A DNA stretch of 64,000 nt, from assembly GCF_900103485.1 (NCBI RefSeq), contig NZ_FNHW01000005.1:1-64000 (forward strand), written 5' to 3'. Below the pieces are notes generated by a model that saw only the letters and a list, made by a program, of their open reading frames with translations, was not told the origin of the DNA and did not search any database. This DNA comes from Fictibacillus solisalsi. Lineage in GTDB: Bacteria; Bacillota; Bacilli; Bacillales; Fictibacillaceae. How positions within the stretch are numbered: the first letter of the stretch is position 1; the number at the start of each line of letters is the position of its first letter. The position numbers were made by a program, and so were the translations under genes. Below, piece after piece: positions 16,381 to 25,486 of the stretch.

Positions 16381-17388
16381 TTGGTGGAAATACAAGATGC
16401 ATTTTATTTAGAACGTGGAGAAAAGAATTACCAGTTACGCGGCGGTATTGAAGAAATAGCTGACAGTATTACAGAAAAAGGGATTGAAAACATCTTCTTC
16501 GTTGGTTCTGGCGGATCAATCGCCATGCTGTGTGCCTTTGCCGACTTCTTTAAAAAATTATCCAATATACCGGTTTTTACTGAGACATCTGCCGAGTTTG
16601 CAGTCGCTGATTATAAACAATTAACAGAGAAGTCCCTAGTAATTTTAGTATCTAAAACAGGGGATGCTGAAGAAGCGGTACAGGCTATAAAGTTCTGTAA
16701 GGACAGAGGCATTACTACTGTGGGATTTGTAGGCGTGAAAGGTTCATCAATATATAACCTGGCAGATCATACGGTTTATATTGATGAAGACATTTCTGCC
16801 TATCGGTATGTTCAAGTTTACTTCTTAGCGTTTAGATTGCTTCACAATTTAGGTTTCTTTAAAGATTATGATCGGTTTGCAAATGAGCTTAAATACCTGC
16901 CTAGTGCACTTTTAGAGGTAGCCAAGCAGTTTGACCCTATGGCAAAGGAGTATGCGGAAAAGCATTACACAGACGATTTCCAACTATGGATTGGAAGTGG
17001 ATCAAGTATTGGTGAAATATCTAGATATTCGGCTTGTGTAGCAGAGGAGCTTTTTAGAATTAAAACACAAGCTATGCACTCGGCAGAGTTTTTCCATGGG
17101 TGCTTTGAAATTGTAGATGAAAAAACTCCAATCGTATTAATTAAAGGGGAAGATGAATCCAGAGCAATTGATGAGAGAGTTGAGAGATTTTTGAATAAGT
17201 ATGCTCAGAATTATCTCGTCATTGATATTCAAGAATTTCCGCTTGATCGAATCAGTGATGATTTTAGAAAGTATTTTAGCCCCGCCGTGATTTCCATTCT
17301 CTTAGGAGATCGATTGAGAAACCATATGATGGAGAAAACAGGTCTCGGCTACACTACAAGAAAGTATTATCGTGTGGTGAGCTATTAA
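16381..17388 (+). CDS. SIS-domain sugar-phosphate deglycase/isomerase (FrlB-like)
   Basis: 335 residues with two SIS domains. VGSGGSIAML and LVSKTGDAEEA are the phosphosugar-binding loops of the first, WIGSGSSIGE the second. HSAEFFHGCFEIV and GEDESRAIDERVERF match conserved blocks of fructoselysine-6-phosphate deglycase FrlB/GfrE, and the C-terminus (RKYYRVVSY) is also like FrlB. Such enzymes split a phosphorylated Amadori adduct into sugar-6-phosphate and the amine. The start is TTG 16381, 8 nt after AGGAG. Being last in the operon, it probably acts on the product of the PTS. The exact substrate (fructoselysine, glucosylated amine or amino sugar) is unproven. Confidence 0.8.
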   Translation: MVEIQDAFYLERGEKNYQLRGGIEEIADSITEKGIENIFFVGSGGSIAMLCAFADFFKKLSNIPVFTETSAEFAVADYKQLTEKSLVILVSKTGDAEEAVQAIKFCKDRGITTVGFVGVKGSSIYNLADHTVYIDEDISAYRYVQVYFLAFRLLHNLGFFKDYDRFANELKYLPSALLEVAKQFDPMAKEYAEKHYTDDFQLWIGSGSSIGEISRYSACVAEELFRIKTQAMHSAEFFHGCFEIVDEKTPIVLIKGEDESRAIDERVERFLNKYAQNYLVIDIQEFPLDRISDDFRKYFSPAVISILLGDRLRNHMMEKTGLGYTTRKYYRVVSY

Positions 17389-17401
17389 GCAAAAAGGGGC
17401 G

Positions 17402-17415
17402 AGTAAACGTTTTCT
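17402..17415. promoter_or_regulatory. cre-like box before levR
   Basis: AGTAAACGTTTTCT matches the CcpA box TGWAARCGNWNWCA at all but the two outermost bases. It lies between the SIS gene and the activator gene, so glucose repression of levR is plausible. Confidence 0.45.
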
Positions 17416-17466
17416 ACCCAATGTGTTGTACGAGTTGGGTTTAAATTGATGAGACTAGCAAGCTGA

Positions 17467-20322
17467 ATGGGGCTGATTAAGCTGATCACTAAAACCTTTA
17501 TTGAAAAAATTCAACAGATATCTGAAGAGCGTACAACAGCCTCGCAGCTCGAAGATGGCATAGAGGCACGTTCTCTTGCTGAGGAACTAAATTTAAGTAG
17601 AAGTGTAGCCAGCAGATATCTAAACGAAATGAATCGATCAGGCATTTTAATCAAAGTAAATAGCCGGCCGGTCTACTTTTTCTCAAAGAAAATGGTTGAA
17701 CAACAGTACCAAGTATCCATAGATCAATTAGTATATAACACGTTTGAAGAGATGCTCAATCACATACGTCCATTGGACACCACCTTAGATGATCCATTTG
17801 TTCATTTAATTGGACATGCTGGGAGTTTAAAAAAACCAATTGAGCAGTGTAAAGTTGCCATTAGCTATCCTCCTAAAGGATTGCCCTTTTTGATCGTCGG
17901 TGAAACGGGAGTTGGAAAAAGCTATATGGCAAAATTGATCTATGAGTACGCCAAGAATAAAGGTGTAATCCCAAAAAAAGCACCATTTATTACCTTGAAT
18001 TGTGCGGAGTTCGCCAATAATCCTGAATTGCTTACTGCCAATTTATTCGGATCAACCAAGGGCGCCTTTACAGGCGCCCATAAAGATACAACCGGAATTA
18101 TTCAGGAGGCAGATGGTGGTGTCCTTTTTTTAGATGAAGTTCACCGGCTGAATGCAGAAGGCCAGGAAAAGCTCTTTCTTTTTATGGACAAAGGGATATA
18201 CCACCCGCTTGGTGGTAGTGACAATTGGAAAAAAGCAACGGTAAGAATGGTCTTTGCCACAACGGAGGATCCAGAGGAAACGTTTCTTCAAACCTTTCTT
18301 AGACGAATACCAATTACTTTAACGATCCCGTCCTTAAAGGAAAGAACAGAAAATGAAAAGTATAGCTTGATATGTAACTTCTATAAAACTGAAAGCAAGA
18401 ATGTCAATGTTACGTTTGAATTGAAAAAGGGAGTTATTGAAGCACTTATGAACGCCAATATACGTGGGAATGTCGGCGAGCTAAAAAACATTATTACGTA
18501 TTCCTGTGCCAAAGCTTACACAGAAGTTATTCATACTAAATCGGATGAGAAAATTGAGATAAGTTTAAAAGACCTGCCGGGAGAAATCGTTAAAGATTAC
18601 ATTATTAATCATAAGTCTTCAAGGAACATAAATCCTTTTTACCAAAGAACTCTCATTGTGGATCCGCTCAAGGAAATGGATTCAGATTTCAATCAACGGG
18701 GAACAAATAGCAACTTACTTGATTTATATAAGAGATTATTACACCTTTTTCACGAGTGCCAACGGGAACAAGAGAAATTTAATATCGGCATATTTATTAA
18801 AAAAGCCACCGTTCCTATCAATCAATATCTGGATAAGCTGATTTTTAATAAACAATCGTATAAGGACAATCTTGAGTTTATAACTGTAAAACATTTTATG
18901 GAAAGTATCATCGAATCTACTGACTTTATCCTAAAACCCAAACTTTCTGGAAACAGTGTAATTGCCTTAACTCATTTTATATTACACTCTGGAAACAATA
19001 ACGGATTGACAGAGAATGATTTACAATCTTATAAAGAGTTTCAGCATGTTTTAAAACGTCATTTGCAAAAAGAAATTGATTTTGCTGAAATGATTATTGA
19101 TGAGACTGAGAATACCTTTGGAATCTCGATGGATCCAATGGATTTGTTTACGCTAGCTATTTATGTGAAGGGTTTGAGCAGCAGTCTCGATTCTAAGCGC
19201 ATTAAAGCGGTTATTATTGCCCATGGCTATTCAACAGCGAGCAGTATAGCAAACCTTTCCAATCGGTTGTTAAGGGAAGACGTTTTTGAGGCCTTTGATA
19301 TGCCCTTTGAGGTTTCTACATCTGAAATTTTAATCAGGCTAACACAGTATCTAAAGTCAATTAATACCTCAAAAGGTGTAATCATTCTTGTAGATATGGG
19401 TTCCTTGGTTGAGATTAAAGACCGATTAAATGATATTAGTCCAGCTACCATTGGGATTCTAAACAATATCACCACTCAAATCGCGATTGATACTGGGGAA
19501 AAGATTATTAAAGGTTTGTCCGTAAAAGATATTCTACGAGAAGTTGCCGAAACCTACAAACCATCGTATCAACTGGTTGAACCTGTACAACAATACAAAA
19601 AGAACGCGATCATCACGACCTGCATTACCGGAATTGGTACCGCTGTTAAAATTAAAGGTTTGTTAGATAAAGGTATCAATTCGAATATTGATGATGAAAT
19701 CGTACAAGTCCTTCCTTACGATTTTTTAAGCTTAAAAGTAAATGGGCTTAATGATGCCGTTTTTAAGGAGTACAATGTGCTTGGAATTATTGGGACAGCG
19801 GATCCAGGTGTTCTAGATACTACATTTGTTGGGATTGAAGACATCATATCAGGCAAAGATAATGAAGCATTTTGTAGTATATTAGGACAGGTACTTCCAT
19901 CTGAAGGTATTGAAACGATTACAAATAATATTGTGAAGCTGTTTTCATTACAAAATGTAATTAATCACCTTACCATCCTTAATCCAGATATGATCATTGA
20001 ACATGTAAGTGAAGTGGTCAGTGATCTACAAAATCAATTTACTATGAAATTTTCCAATCAAACAAGAATAAGTCTTTATATCCATTTAAGCTGTTTGATT
20101 GAACGGTTGGTAAAGAAAAGTCCCATTGATGATTATGGCGATATTGAAGACTTTATGGATAAACAAAAAGACTTCATTCAAACGGTTAAAGAAATATTTA
20201 GGGGTATAGAAGAAACTTATGGAATAGAGATACCCATTTCAGAAATTGGCTATATCTATGACATTATCAAAATACGGTATTCAGAAGAGAAAGTAGAGAA
20301 TGGAGAGATCATACATGGTTGA
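17467..20322 (+). CDS. levR: LevR/ManR-type sigma-54 activator with PRDs
   Basis: 951 residues. Residues about 20-75 are a helix-turn-helix (SLAEELNLSRSVASRYLNEM). An AAA+ domain follows, with Walker A GETGVGKS (~145), the sigma-54 contact loop GAFTGA (~199) and Walker B FLDEVH (~222). Then come PRD1 (~455-560), an EIIA-Man-like domain with His in IIAHGYST (~585), an EIIB-like TTCITGIGTA segment (~717), and PRD2 (~850-945). LevR proteins open sigma-54 promoters and are tuned by phosphorylation of the PRDs from HPr and their own EII. It lies between two operons that both have -24/-12 promoters and shared upstream repeats, so it probably activates both. Start ATG 17467 has a weak ribosome site, so the true start could differ by a few codons. 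Confidence 0.93.
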   Translation: MGLIKLITKTFIEKIQQISEERTTASQLEDGIEARSLAEELNLSRSVASRYLNEMNRSGILIKVNSRPVYFFSKKMVEQQYQVSIDQLVYNTFEEMLNHIRPLDTTLDDPFVHLIGHAGSLKKPIEQCKVAISYPPKGLPFLIVGETGVGKSYMAKLIYEYAKNKGVIPKKAPFITLNCAEFANNPELLTANLFGSTKGAFTGAHKDTTGIIQEADGGVLFLDEVHRLNAEGQEKLFLFMDKGIYHPLGGSDNWKKATVRMVFATTEDPEETFLQTFLRRIPITLTIPSLKERTENEKYSLICNFYKTESKNVNVTFELKKGVIEALMNANIRGNVGELKNIITYSCAKAYTEVIHTKSDEKIEISLKDLPGEIVKDYIINHKSSRNINPFYQRTLIVDPLKEMDSDFNQRGTNSNLLDLYKRLLHLFHECQREQEKFNIGIFIKKATVPINQYLDKLIFNKQSYKDNLEFITVKHFMESIIESTDFILKPKLSGNSVIALTHFILHSGNNNGLTENDLQSYKEFQHVLKRHLQKEIDFAEMIIDETENTFGISMDPMDLFTLAIYVKGLSSSLDSKRIKAVIIAHGYSTASSIANLSNRLLREDVFEAFDMPFEVSTSEILIRLTQYLKSINTSKGVIILVDMGSLVEIKDRLNDISPATIGILNNITTQIAIDTGEKIIKGLSVKDILREVAETYKPSYQLVEPVQQYKKNAIITTCITGIGTAVKIKGLLDKGINSNIDDEIVQVLPYDFLSLKVNGLNDAVFKEYNVLGIIGTADPGVLDTTFVGIEDIISGKDNEAFCSILGQVLPSEGIETITNNIVKLFSLQNVINHLTILNPDMIIEHVSEVVSDLQNQFTMKFSNQTRISLYIHLSCLIERLVKKSPIDDYGDIEDFMDKQKDFIQTVKEIFRGIEETYGIEIPISEIGYIYDIIKIRYSEEKVENGEIIHG

Positions 20323-20593
20323 ACAATTATTTACTATTACAGATAAATTAGGAATTCATGCACGACCAGCAGGCTCATTAGTAAAGGTGGCTAACCAATT
20401 TCAATCAGATACTAAGTTAGCATTTAATGAGAAGACCGTTAATCTCCGATCAATCATCCAACTCATGTCACTAGGTGTAAAGCAAGGGGATCATGTGAAA
20501 ATTATCGCCGAAGGAACGGATGAGAACGAATTAATGGAAGAGGTTAAAACTGTACTTCAATCTGAAGGATTGGCAAACTTATATGAGAAGTGA
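20315..20593 (+). CDS. HPr-like phosphocarrier protein
   Basis: 92 residues, with KLGIHARPAG placing the active His at 15 and VNLRSIIQLMSLGV placing Ser at 46, the site used by HPr kinase in Firmicutes. It carries phosphate from Enzyme I to EIIA. It begins inside the end of levR (ATG 20315, GGAGAG 7 nt upstream), so the two are coupled. A dedicated plasmid HPr can supply the plasmid PTSs or load the LevR domains. The conserved Ser46 means host HPrK/CcpA could also act on it. Confidence 0.9.
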   Translation: MVEQLFTITDKLGIHARPAGSLVKVANQFQSDTKLAFNEKTVNLRSIIQLMSLGVKQGDHVKIIAEGTDENELMEEVKTVLQSEGLANLYEK

Positions 20594-21245
20594 AATAAAA
20601 GCAGTCATCTTTGATTTTGACGGTACGATATTAGATACAGAAACAGCTTGGTATGATGCATATTGTGAGGTGTTAGCACCTTATGAGGTTACTTTATCAT
20701 TAGCGGAGTTTGCAGGGTATATCGGTACCTATTCTCAGGAATTTAATCAATTCTTAGAAAAACAAACTAAGGGAGAGAAAAGCCAAGAAGAAATTAGAGA
20801 TTTAGCTTTGACCATTCACCGAAAAAAAATGGAAGAGATCGTTATTCGAGAAGGTGTATTGGAATATCTTAAAGAGGCCAAAAAATTAGGGTTAAAAATT
20901 GGACTAGCGACTAGTTCAACCAAAGAATGGTTACTACCTTTCCTAGAGAAGCATAAGATAAGGGATTATTTTGAAGTAATTCAGACTCGGGACGATGTTG
21001 AAAAGGTTAAACCACACCCTGCGCTTTATTTAAATGTGGTTCAATTAATGGGTATTCTTCCGGAAGAAGCCGTGGCATTTGAGGATTCAGTCAATGGCTT
21101 AAAGGCGGCTATAGCGGCAGGGATTAAGTGCACAATTATTCCCAATCCTGCAACAGAGACGCTGATATTTGAGAATTACCATTTAAAATTGTCTTCTATG
21201 AAAGAAAAACCACTAAGAGAAGTTATTAGCTGTATTTCAAAATAA
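20583..21245 (+). CDS. HAD-superfamily sugar phosphatase / mutase-like
   Basis: 220 residues. The nucleophile motif AVIFDFDGTILDTE (DxD) is at the start, GLATSST is motif II, the motif III Lys lies in VEKVKPHPALY, and AFEDSVNGLKAA is motif IV. The alpha-helical cap places it with beta-phosphoglucomutase and YqaB-type phosphatases. The ATG overlaps the HPr stop by 11 nt. In this cluster it may dephosphorylate or rearrange a sugar phosphate released by the SIS proteins, or remove a dead-end product. Substrate cannot be named. Confidence 0.88.
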   Translation: MRSEIKAVIFDFDGTILDTETAWYDAYCEVLAPYEVTLSLAEFAGYIGTYSQEFNQFLEKQTKGEKSQEEIRDLALTIHRKKMEEIVIREGVLEYLKEAKKLGLKIGLATSSTKEWLLPFLEKHKIRDYFEVIQTRDDVEKVKPHPALYLNVVQLMGILPEEAVAFEDSVNGLKAAIAAGIKCTIIPNPATETLIFENYHLKLSSMKEKPLREVISCISK

Positions 21246-21250
21246 AGATT

Positions 21251-21299
21251 GGTCAGTGTGCAAAAACCAGAAATTAGTGTGCAACTAGTCCAGAATTAA
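21251..21299 (+). promoter_or_regulatory. upstream activator repeats of PTS operon 2
   Basis: Two direct repeats beginning AGTGTGCAA start at 21255 and 21276, exactly 21 bp apart; each is followed by CCAGAA 6-8 bp later. The block resembles that at 13694 and lies about 140 bp before the -24 box. It is the probable LevR-type enhancer site. Confidence 0.75.
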
Positions 21300-21393
21300 A
21301 AAACATAATAAAAAGATTACTGCATCAAAAAACCTTGAAAATTAAGGGTTTTTTAAGAATTAAATTTAAGATTTTCAAAAAGCATGCCACTAG

Positions 21394-21410
21394 TTGGCAT
21401 GCTTTTTGCA
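21394..21410 (+). promoter_or_regulatory. sigma-54 (-24/-12) promoter of PTS operon 2
   Basis: TTGGCATGCTTTTTGCA, with GG and GC 10 nt apart, preceded by CACTAG as in the promoter at 13811. It lies 44 bp before the EIIA start. Confidence 0.92.
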
Positions 21411-21454
21411 TTAAAAGAAAGGTGAGTCACAAAAAAATAATAGGAGGCTGTAGA

Positions 21455-21895
21455 ATGAAGAAATATTTGATTGCAACACACGGTGAGCTATCTAAGAGCT
21501 TTATCGAAACCGCGCAATTAATAGCCGGTGATGCGCCGAATGTCACGTACTTTGAAATGACAAAGTTAAAGTCGGGTGACATGGCAAAAGAAGAGTTGAG
21601 GCGGATTCTAACTCAGAAGCAAGAAAGTGAAAAGTTTATTGTGCTCACGGATCTGTTTGGTGGAAGTGTAAGCAATATCTGTGTTGAGTTGTTGTCTGAG
21701 TTGAAAAACTTCAATGTGGTCACAGGGGTGAACTTACCAATGATGTTGACAATGATTCTTTCAGATGAAGACCAAAGCATAGAAGATACCATTTCTGAAG
21801 GGGTTCAAAGTGCTAAAGCTGGAATTATCCATTTGAATGAGATGTTAGCATCACAGAAAAGGAGTGTAGACGTTGATTTCGTTATTACGGATTGA
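21455..21895 (+). CDS. PTS mannose-family EIIA component (operon 2)
   Basis: 146 residues starting at ATG 21455, with TAGGAGG 7 nt upstream; a longer open frame from 21335 includes the promoter and is not used. His9 of YLIATHGELSKS is the phosphorylation site, and LTDLFGGSVSNIC is the family block. It is a homologue of the EIIA at 13868 but clearly divergent, so the two PTSs are not a recent tandem copy. It overlaps the EIIB start by 23 nt. Confidence 0.93.
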   Translation: MKKYLIATHGELSKSFIETAQLIAGDAPNVTYFEMTKLKSGDMAKEELRRILTQKQESEKFIVLTDLFGGSVSNICVELLSELKNFNVVTGVNLPMMLTMILSDEDQSIEDTISEGVQSAKAGIIHLNEMLASQKRSVDVDFVITD

Positions 21896-22358
21896 TGACC
21901 GTCTAATACATGGACAAGTCGCATTTGGATGGGTGTCCGCACTTGGTGTGAATGTCATTCTCGTTGTGAATGATGAGGCTAAGAAAGATGAGATGAAGGC
22001 CATGGCGTTAAATCTTGCCAAACCCGGAAACGTAAAACTATACATACGAGACGTGAAGGAGTCCGGTGAGATTGTACAAAAATTTGCTGCAGCCCAAAAA
22101 AGTAATGTATTGATTTTAGTAAGAAATACGGAAGATGCACTATCATTAGTGAAAAATTCAAATGGTGCAATTAGTGAAGTGAATGTCGGTGGACTGCGTT
22201 ATTCCGAAGGAAAACGCAAACTCACAGATCTAGTTGCGGTTGATGATCAAGATCTAGCAAATTTAACAGAAATGAATCAGCTTGGAGTAGACTTGGAATT
22301 TCGAATGCTTCCCAGAGATAAAAAGAGAGGGCTTAAAGAAATGATAAAAAATATATAG
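21873..22358 (+). CDS. PTS mannose-family EIIB component (operon 2)
   Basis: 161 residues. LLRIDDRLIHGQVAFGW carries the active His13, and VGGLRYSEGKRKL is the matching block of operon 1 EIIB. The start is TTG 21873, 8 nt after AAAGGAG inside the EIIA gene; no ATG is available. It passes phosphate to the incoming sugar. Substrate preference is unknown but may differ from operon 1, since its SIS partner is of another subtype. Confidence 0.92.
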   Translation: MISLLRIDDRLIHGQVAFGWVSALGVNVILVVNDEAKKDEMKAMALNLAKPGNVKLYIRDVKESGEIVQKFAAAQKSNVLILVRNTEDALSLVKNSNGAISEVNVGGLRYSEGKRKLTDLVAVDDQDLANLTEMNQLGVDLEFRMLPRDKKRGLKEMIKNI

Positions 22359-22375
22359 AAATTGGAGAGTTTAGC

Positions 22376-23164
22376 ATGTTAGCTCAATCAATTATGTTAG
22401 GAATTGTTGCAGGGATTGGTATATTAGATAGCCGTATTTTTGGAATGCTGATGTTAGAACGTCCTTTAGTTACCGGTATGTTGGTTGGACTGGTTTTAGG
22501 AGATGTGACGACCGGGGTGATTATTGGAGCACAACTCGAGTTAATCTGGATGGGTATTGCAGGTATCGGGGCATCTACTCCTCCAGACGTTGTAACAGGC
22601 GGTATCCTCGGAACGGCTTTTGCCATTATTTCAGGACAAGGTGCCGAAGTGGCTTTAGTATTGGCTGTGCCCATTGCGGTCCTGGCACAGTCTTTAGGAG
22701 TATTGGTGAGAATTATCAATGGTTACTTTCTACACAAGGCTGATCGATATGCCTCAGAGGCAAATTTCCGTGGAGTAACCTTCATGATGTGGATTCCTCC
22801 AATATTGTTTTTCCTAAGCGTATTCATTCCAACATTCCTAGCGATTATGCTAGGTGCGGACCAAGTAAAAGGTTTAATAGACGCTGTTCCTAAAACCATT
22901 ATTGATGGTCTTGGGGTAGCAGGGAATCTATTACCTGCCATTGGATTTGCTTTACTGCTCGATATGTTATTCACAAAAAAAATGGGTGTTTTTTTCTTCC
23001 TCGGTTTTTTGGCAGCCTCCTACCTGGAACTCAATATTACGGCCATAGCTTTATTAGGTTCTTGTATTGCGGTGGTTATTCATATTGTAATCAATAATAA
23101 AAATGAGGAACAGGTGAGTCAGCCATATAACAACCTTACGGAAGGAGAAATCAATTTTGACTGA
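22376..23164 (+). CDS. PTS mannose-family EIIC permease (operon 2)
   Basis: 262 residues, polytopic. The EIIC blocks LDSRIFGMLMLERPLVTGML, LGDVTTGVIIGAQLELIWMG, and GGILGTAFAIISGQG are present. ATG follows TTGGAGAG. The last residues form a hydrophilic tail (EEQVSQPYNNLTEGE) that overlaps the start of EIID. It pairs with EIID to form the translocation channel. Confidence 0.93.
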   Translation: MLAQSIMLGIVAGIGILDSRIFGMLMLERPLVTGMLVGLVLGDVTTGVIIGAQLELIWMGIAGIGASTPPDVVTGGILGTAFAIISGQGAEVALVLAVPIAVLAQSLGVLVRIINGYFLHKADRYASEANFRGVTFMMWIPPILFFLSVFIPTFLAIMLGADQVKGLIDAVPKTIIDGLGVAGNLLPAIGFALLLDMLFTKKMGVFFFLGFLAASYLELNITAIALLGSCIAVVIHIVINNKNEEQVSQPYNNLTEGEINFD

Positions 23165-23963
23165 AAAAAAAGTAACTAAAAAAGAACTGAACCAAATATT
23201 TTGGCGCTCATTTGCCCTTCAGGGTGCGTTCAATTATGAACGGATGCAGAACCTTGGATATGTATACACGATGATTCCCGTAATTAAGAAGTTATATAAA
23301 GAACATGATGATCAAGTAAAAGCGCTCAATAGACATATGGAAATATTTAATACTACACCAGCTGTTGCCCCAACAATAATGGGAATTTCAGCAGCGATGG
23401 AGGAACAAAACGCCAACAATCCAGATTTTGATGCAAGCTCAATTAGTGCCGTTAAAGCTTCCCTTATGGGTCCCCTAGCTGGAATTGGAGATTCTCTGTT
23501 TTGGGGGACTTTCCGAGTGATTGCAGCGGGAATTGGAATTTCCTTGGCGACTCAAGGAAATATATTCGGCCCTTTATTATTCCTAATCCTATACAACATT
23601 CCTAACATTTTTGTAAGGATTGCTGGATTGAAATTGGGTTACCGGGTTGGTGTAAATTCGCTTGAACGGATTCAAAGAGAAGGATTGATGGATAAGATTA
23701 TGGCAATGACCACAACGGTGGGGTTGGTTGTTGTTGGTGGAATGGTAGCAACCATGTTAAAGATAGAAACTCCTTTAAAGTTTAATTTAAAGGGGGCAAA
23801 AGTTAATCTCCAGGAAATTCTGAATCAAATAATGCCTAATATGCTCCCTTTAATCGTAACTTTTATCGTTTACTTCCTTTTGAAAAAGAAAGTGAGTATT
23901 ACTAAGCTAACCCTCGGAATTCTTGCGGCAGGTATTATTATTCACTGGATTGGTATCTTATAA
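23157..23963 (+). CDS. PTS mannose-family EIID permease (operon 2)
   Basis: 268 residues. KELNQIFWRSFALQGAFNYE, then RMQNLGYVYTMIPVIKKLY and ASLMGPLAGIGDSLFWGTFR are diagnostic for EIID. The start is TTG 23157, 8 nt after AAGGAG, overlapping EIIC by 8 nt. It completes a four-component PTS; nothing is missing, unlike in the decayed neighbouring regions. Confidence 0.93.
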   Translation: MTEKKVTKKELNQIFWRSFALQGAFNYERMQNLGYVYTMIPVIKKLYKEHDDQVKALNRHMEIFNTTPAVAPTIMGISAAMEEQNANNPDFDASSISAVKASLMGPLAGIGDSLFWGTFRVIAAGIGISLATQGNIFGPLLFLILYNIPNIFVRIAGLKLGYRVGVNSLERIQREGLMDKIMAMTTTVGLVVVGGMVATMLKIETPLKFNLKGAKVNLQEILNQIMPNMLPLIVTFIVYFLLKKKVSITKLTLGILAAGIIIHWIGIL

Positions 23964-23987
23964 AAATTAGACTAGGAGAGATATGAT

Positions 23988-25043
23988 ATGAAAATTGAAG
24001 ATTACATGTTAGAGACTCCCTCAAAAATGAAAGAAATTATCGATGGAGCTGACCAGTTGTTTGCAGAGGTGAGACGCCAGGAAATCAAAAGAATCATTAT
24101 TACAGGTTCAGGAACTAGTTTTCACTCTGGGTTGCAAACCTATAAGTTGATGCAGCATTTTACCCGAGTGCGTGTAGACTGTTACTACCCATTTGCGATT
24201 GACGAGAAAACATTTATTGGAGATAACTCAAAAACATTACTTGTGGGAATATCCCAAGGGGGCAGCAGTTTCTCCACATACAATGCAATGAAAATAGCAA
24301 GAAAAGCAGGATGCATGGTCGCGTCAATGGCCGGGGATGAAGAAGCATTAATTGATGAAGTCTCAGATTTTGTTTTGACTGTAAAATGCGGTGAAGAAAA
24401 GGCAGGCGCAAAGACAAAAGGGTTTTACTGCACCAAACTAAATCTCACACTTCTCGCCCTTCAATTGGCAAGAGAGACCGGGAAATTGTCTGATGATCAA
24501 TATAAATCAGAAATAGAAGCAATTGAGGAAACAGCAGACCACTTCCATGAAACGTATGATGCTGCGATTCAGTGGATTGAAAAAAACAAAGAAAAGTTAT
24601 CAGAAGTAAAGGATATTCGTATCATTGGAACAAGTGAGATTTACGGAGACACGCTAGAGGCAGCATTAAAATTACTTGAAACGATGCGCATACCAGTAAC
24701 TGGTTATGAATTTGAAGAGTTCATTCATGGAATTTACAATGCCATTAATGAGGAATCGGCAATTATTATCATTGATACAGATCAAGAAAAAAGAATGGAA
24801 AAAATGATTGAAGTCCTTTCAAAATGGACAAACAATATATTCATAATTGGAAAAAACGCGAGTTCCGATTCTAAAAATATGGTAGTACCATTCATTAACC
24901 ATTCGTTCTATAAAACATATGAGTATCTAATTCCAATCCAGCTTATTTGTGCAAAGATCCCACCTCTTAGAGGCGTTGATCCTGGAATACCTAAGGATCC
25001 ACAATTTCATAAAAAATTAGGTAGTAAAAAAATAATGGCTTAG
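23988..25043 (+). CDS. SIS-domain sugar-phosphate deglycase (GfrF-like)
   Basis: 351 residues, two SIS domains: ITGSGTSFHSGLQTY and LVGISQGGSSFSTYNAM in the first, IIGTSEIYGDTLEAALKLLE in the second. YEFEEFIHGIYNAINEES places the catalytic acidic/His region, and GVDPGIPKDPQFHKK near the C-terminus is as in glucoselysine-6-phosphate deglycase GfrF and related GlmS-like isomerases. In Salmonella, gfrABCDEF joins a mannose-family PTS, two deglycases and a sigma-54 LevR-type regulator; this window has the same parts split over two operons. ATG follows TAGGAGAG. The assignment to an Amadori-type substrate is by analogy. Confidence 0.8.
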   Translation: MKIEDYMLETPSKMKEIIDGADQLFAEVRRQEIKRIIITGSGTSFHSGLQTYKLMQHFTRVRVDCYYPFAIDEKTFIGDNSKTLLVGISQGGSSFSTYNAMKIARKAGCMVASMAGDEEALIDEVSDFVLTVKCGEEKAGAKTKGFYCTKLNLTLLALQLARETGKLSDDQYKSEIEAIEETADHFHETYDAAIQWIEKNKEKLSEVKDIRIIGTSEIYGDTLEAALKLLETMRIPVTGYEFEEFIHGIYNAINEESAIIIIDTDQEKRMEKMIEVLSKWTNNIFIIGKNASSDSKNMVVPFINHSFYKTYEYLIPIQLICAKIPPLRGVDPGIPKDPQFHKKLGSKKIMA

Positions 25044-25486
25044 ATTTTATACACCGAAAAGCGCTTTGCCAATGTGTCCTTCTATCGGCTGAAGAAATGA
25101 CTAATTGATGATCAAGTTAATAAAAGATGCCAATGGCATATATTAAATACCTTGGAAGCAATTTATAAAATTGTTGCATGGGGTCATTGAGATAGTATGA
25201 AATTCAATTTTAGAGGAGATAGATTGCTTCTCTTGAGCAAGTTGAATCCTACAGTCTAATTAAAAAAAGACCATTACTTAAAATTGTGGTACAATTATAT
25301 AACTAATTTACCAGAACACACACCTAAAAGAGGGGCCTTCCGCGGCCTCTTTTTTATATTCATTAGCTAATGTGTAAAAAGTTCGTTTAGCCGAATTCCT
25401 ATTAAATATTAAGTGGTGCCTTACATATCATTTGTAGAATACATTTTTAGAGAATTAAAAATGTGAAGGAATATGGAGTTTATAAC
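25044..25486. other. intergenic after PTS operon 2
   Basis: No gene seen. It contains the terminator at 25326-25356. The stretch 25060-25260 has coding-like patches with stops in all frames. Confidence 0.5.
25326..25356 (+). terminator. rho-independent terminator
   Basis: AAAAGAGGGGCC pairs with GGCCTCTTTT around TTCCGC, followed by Ts. It is the likely end of PTS operon 2. Confidence 0.85.
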
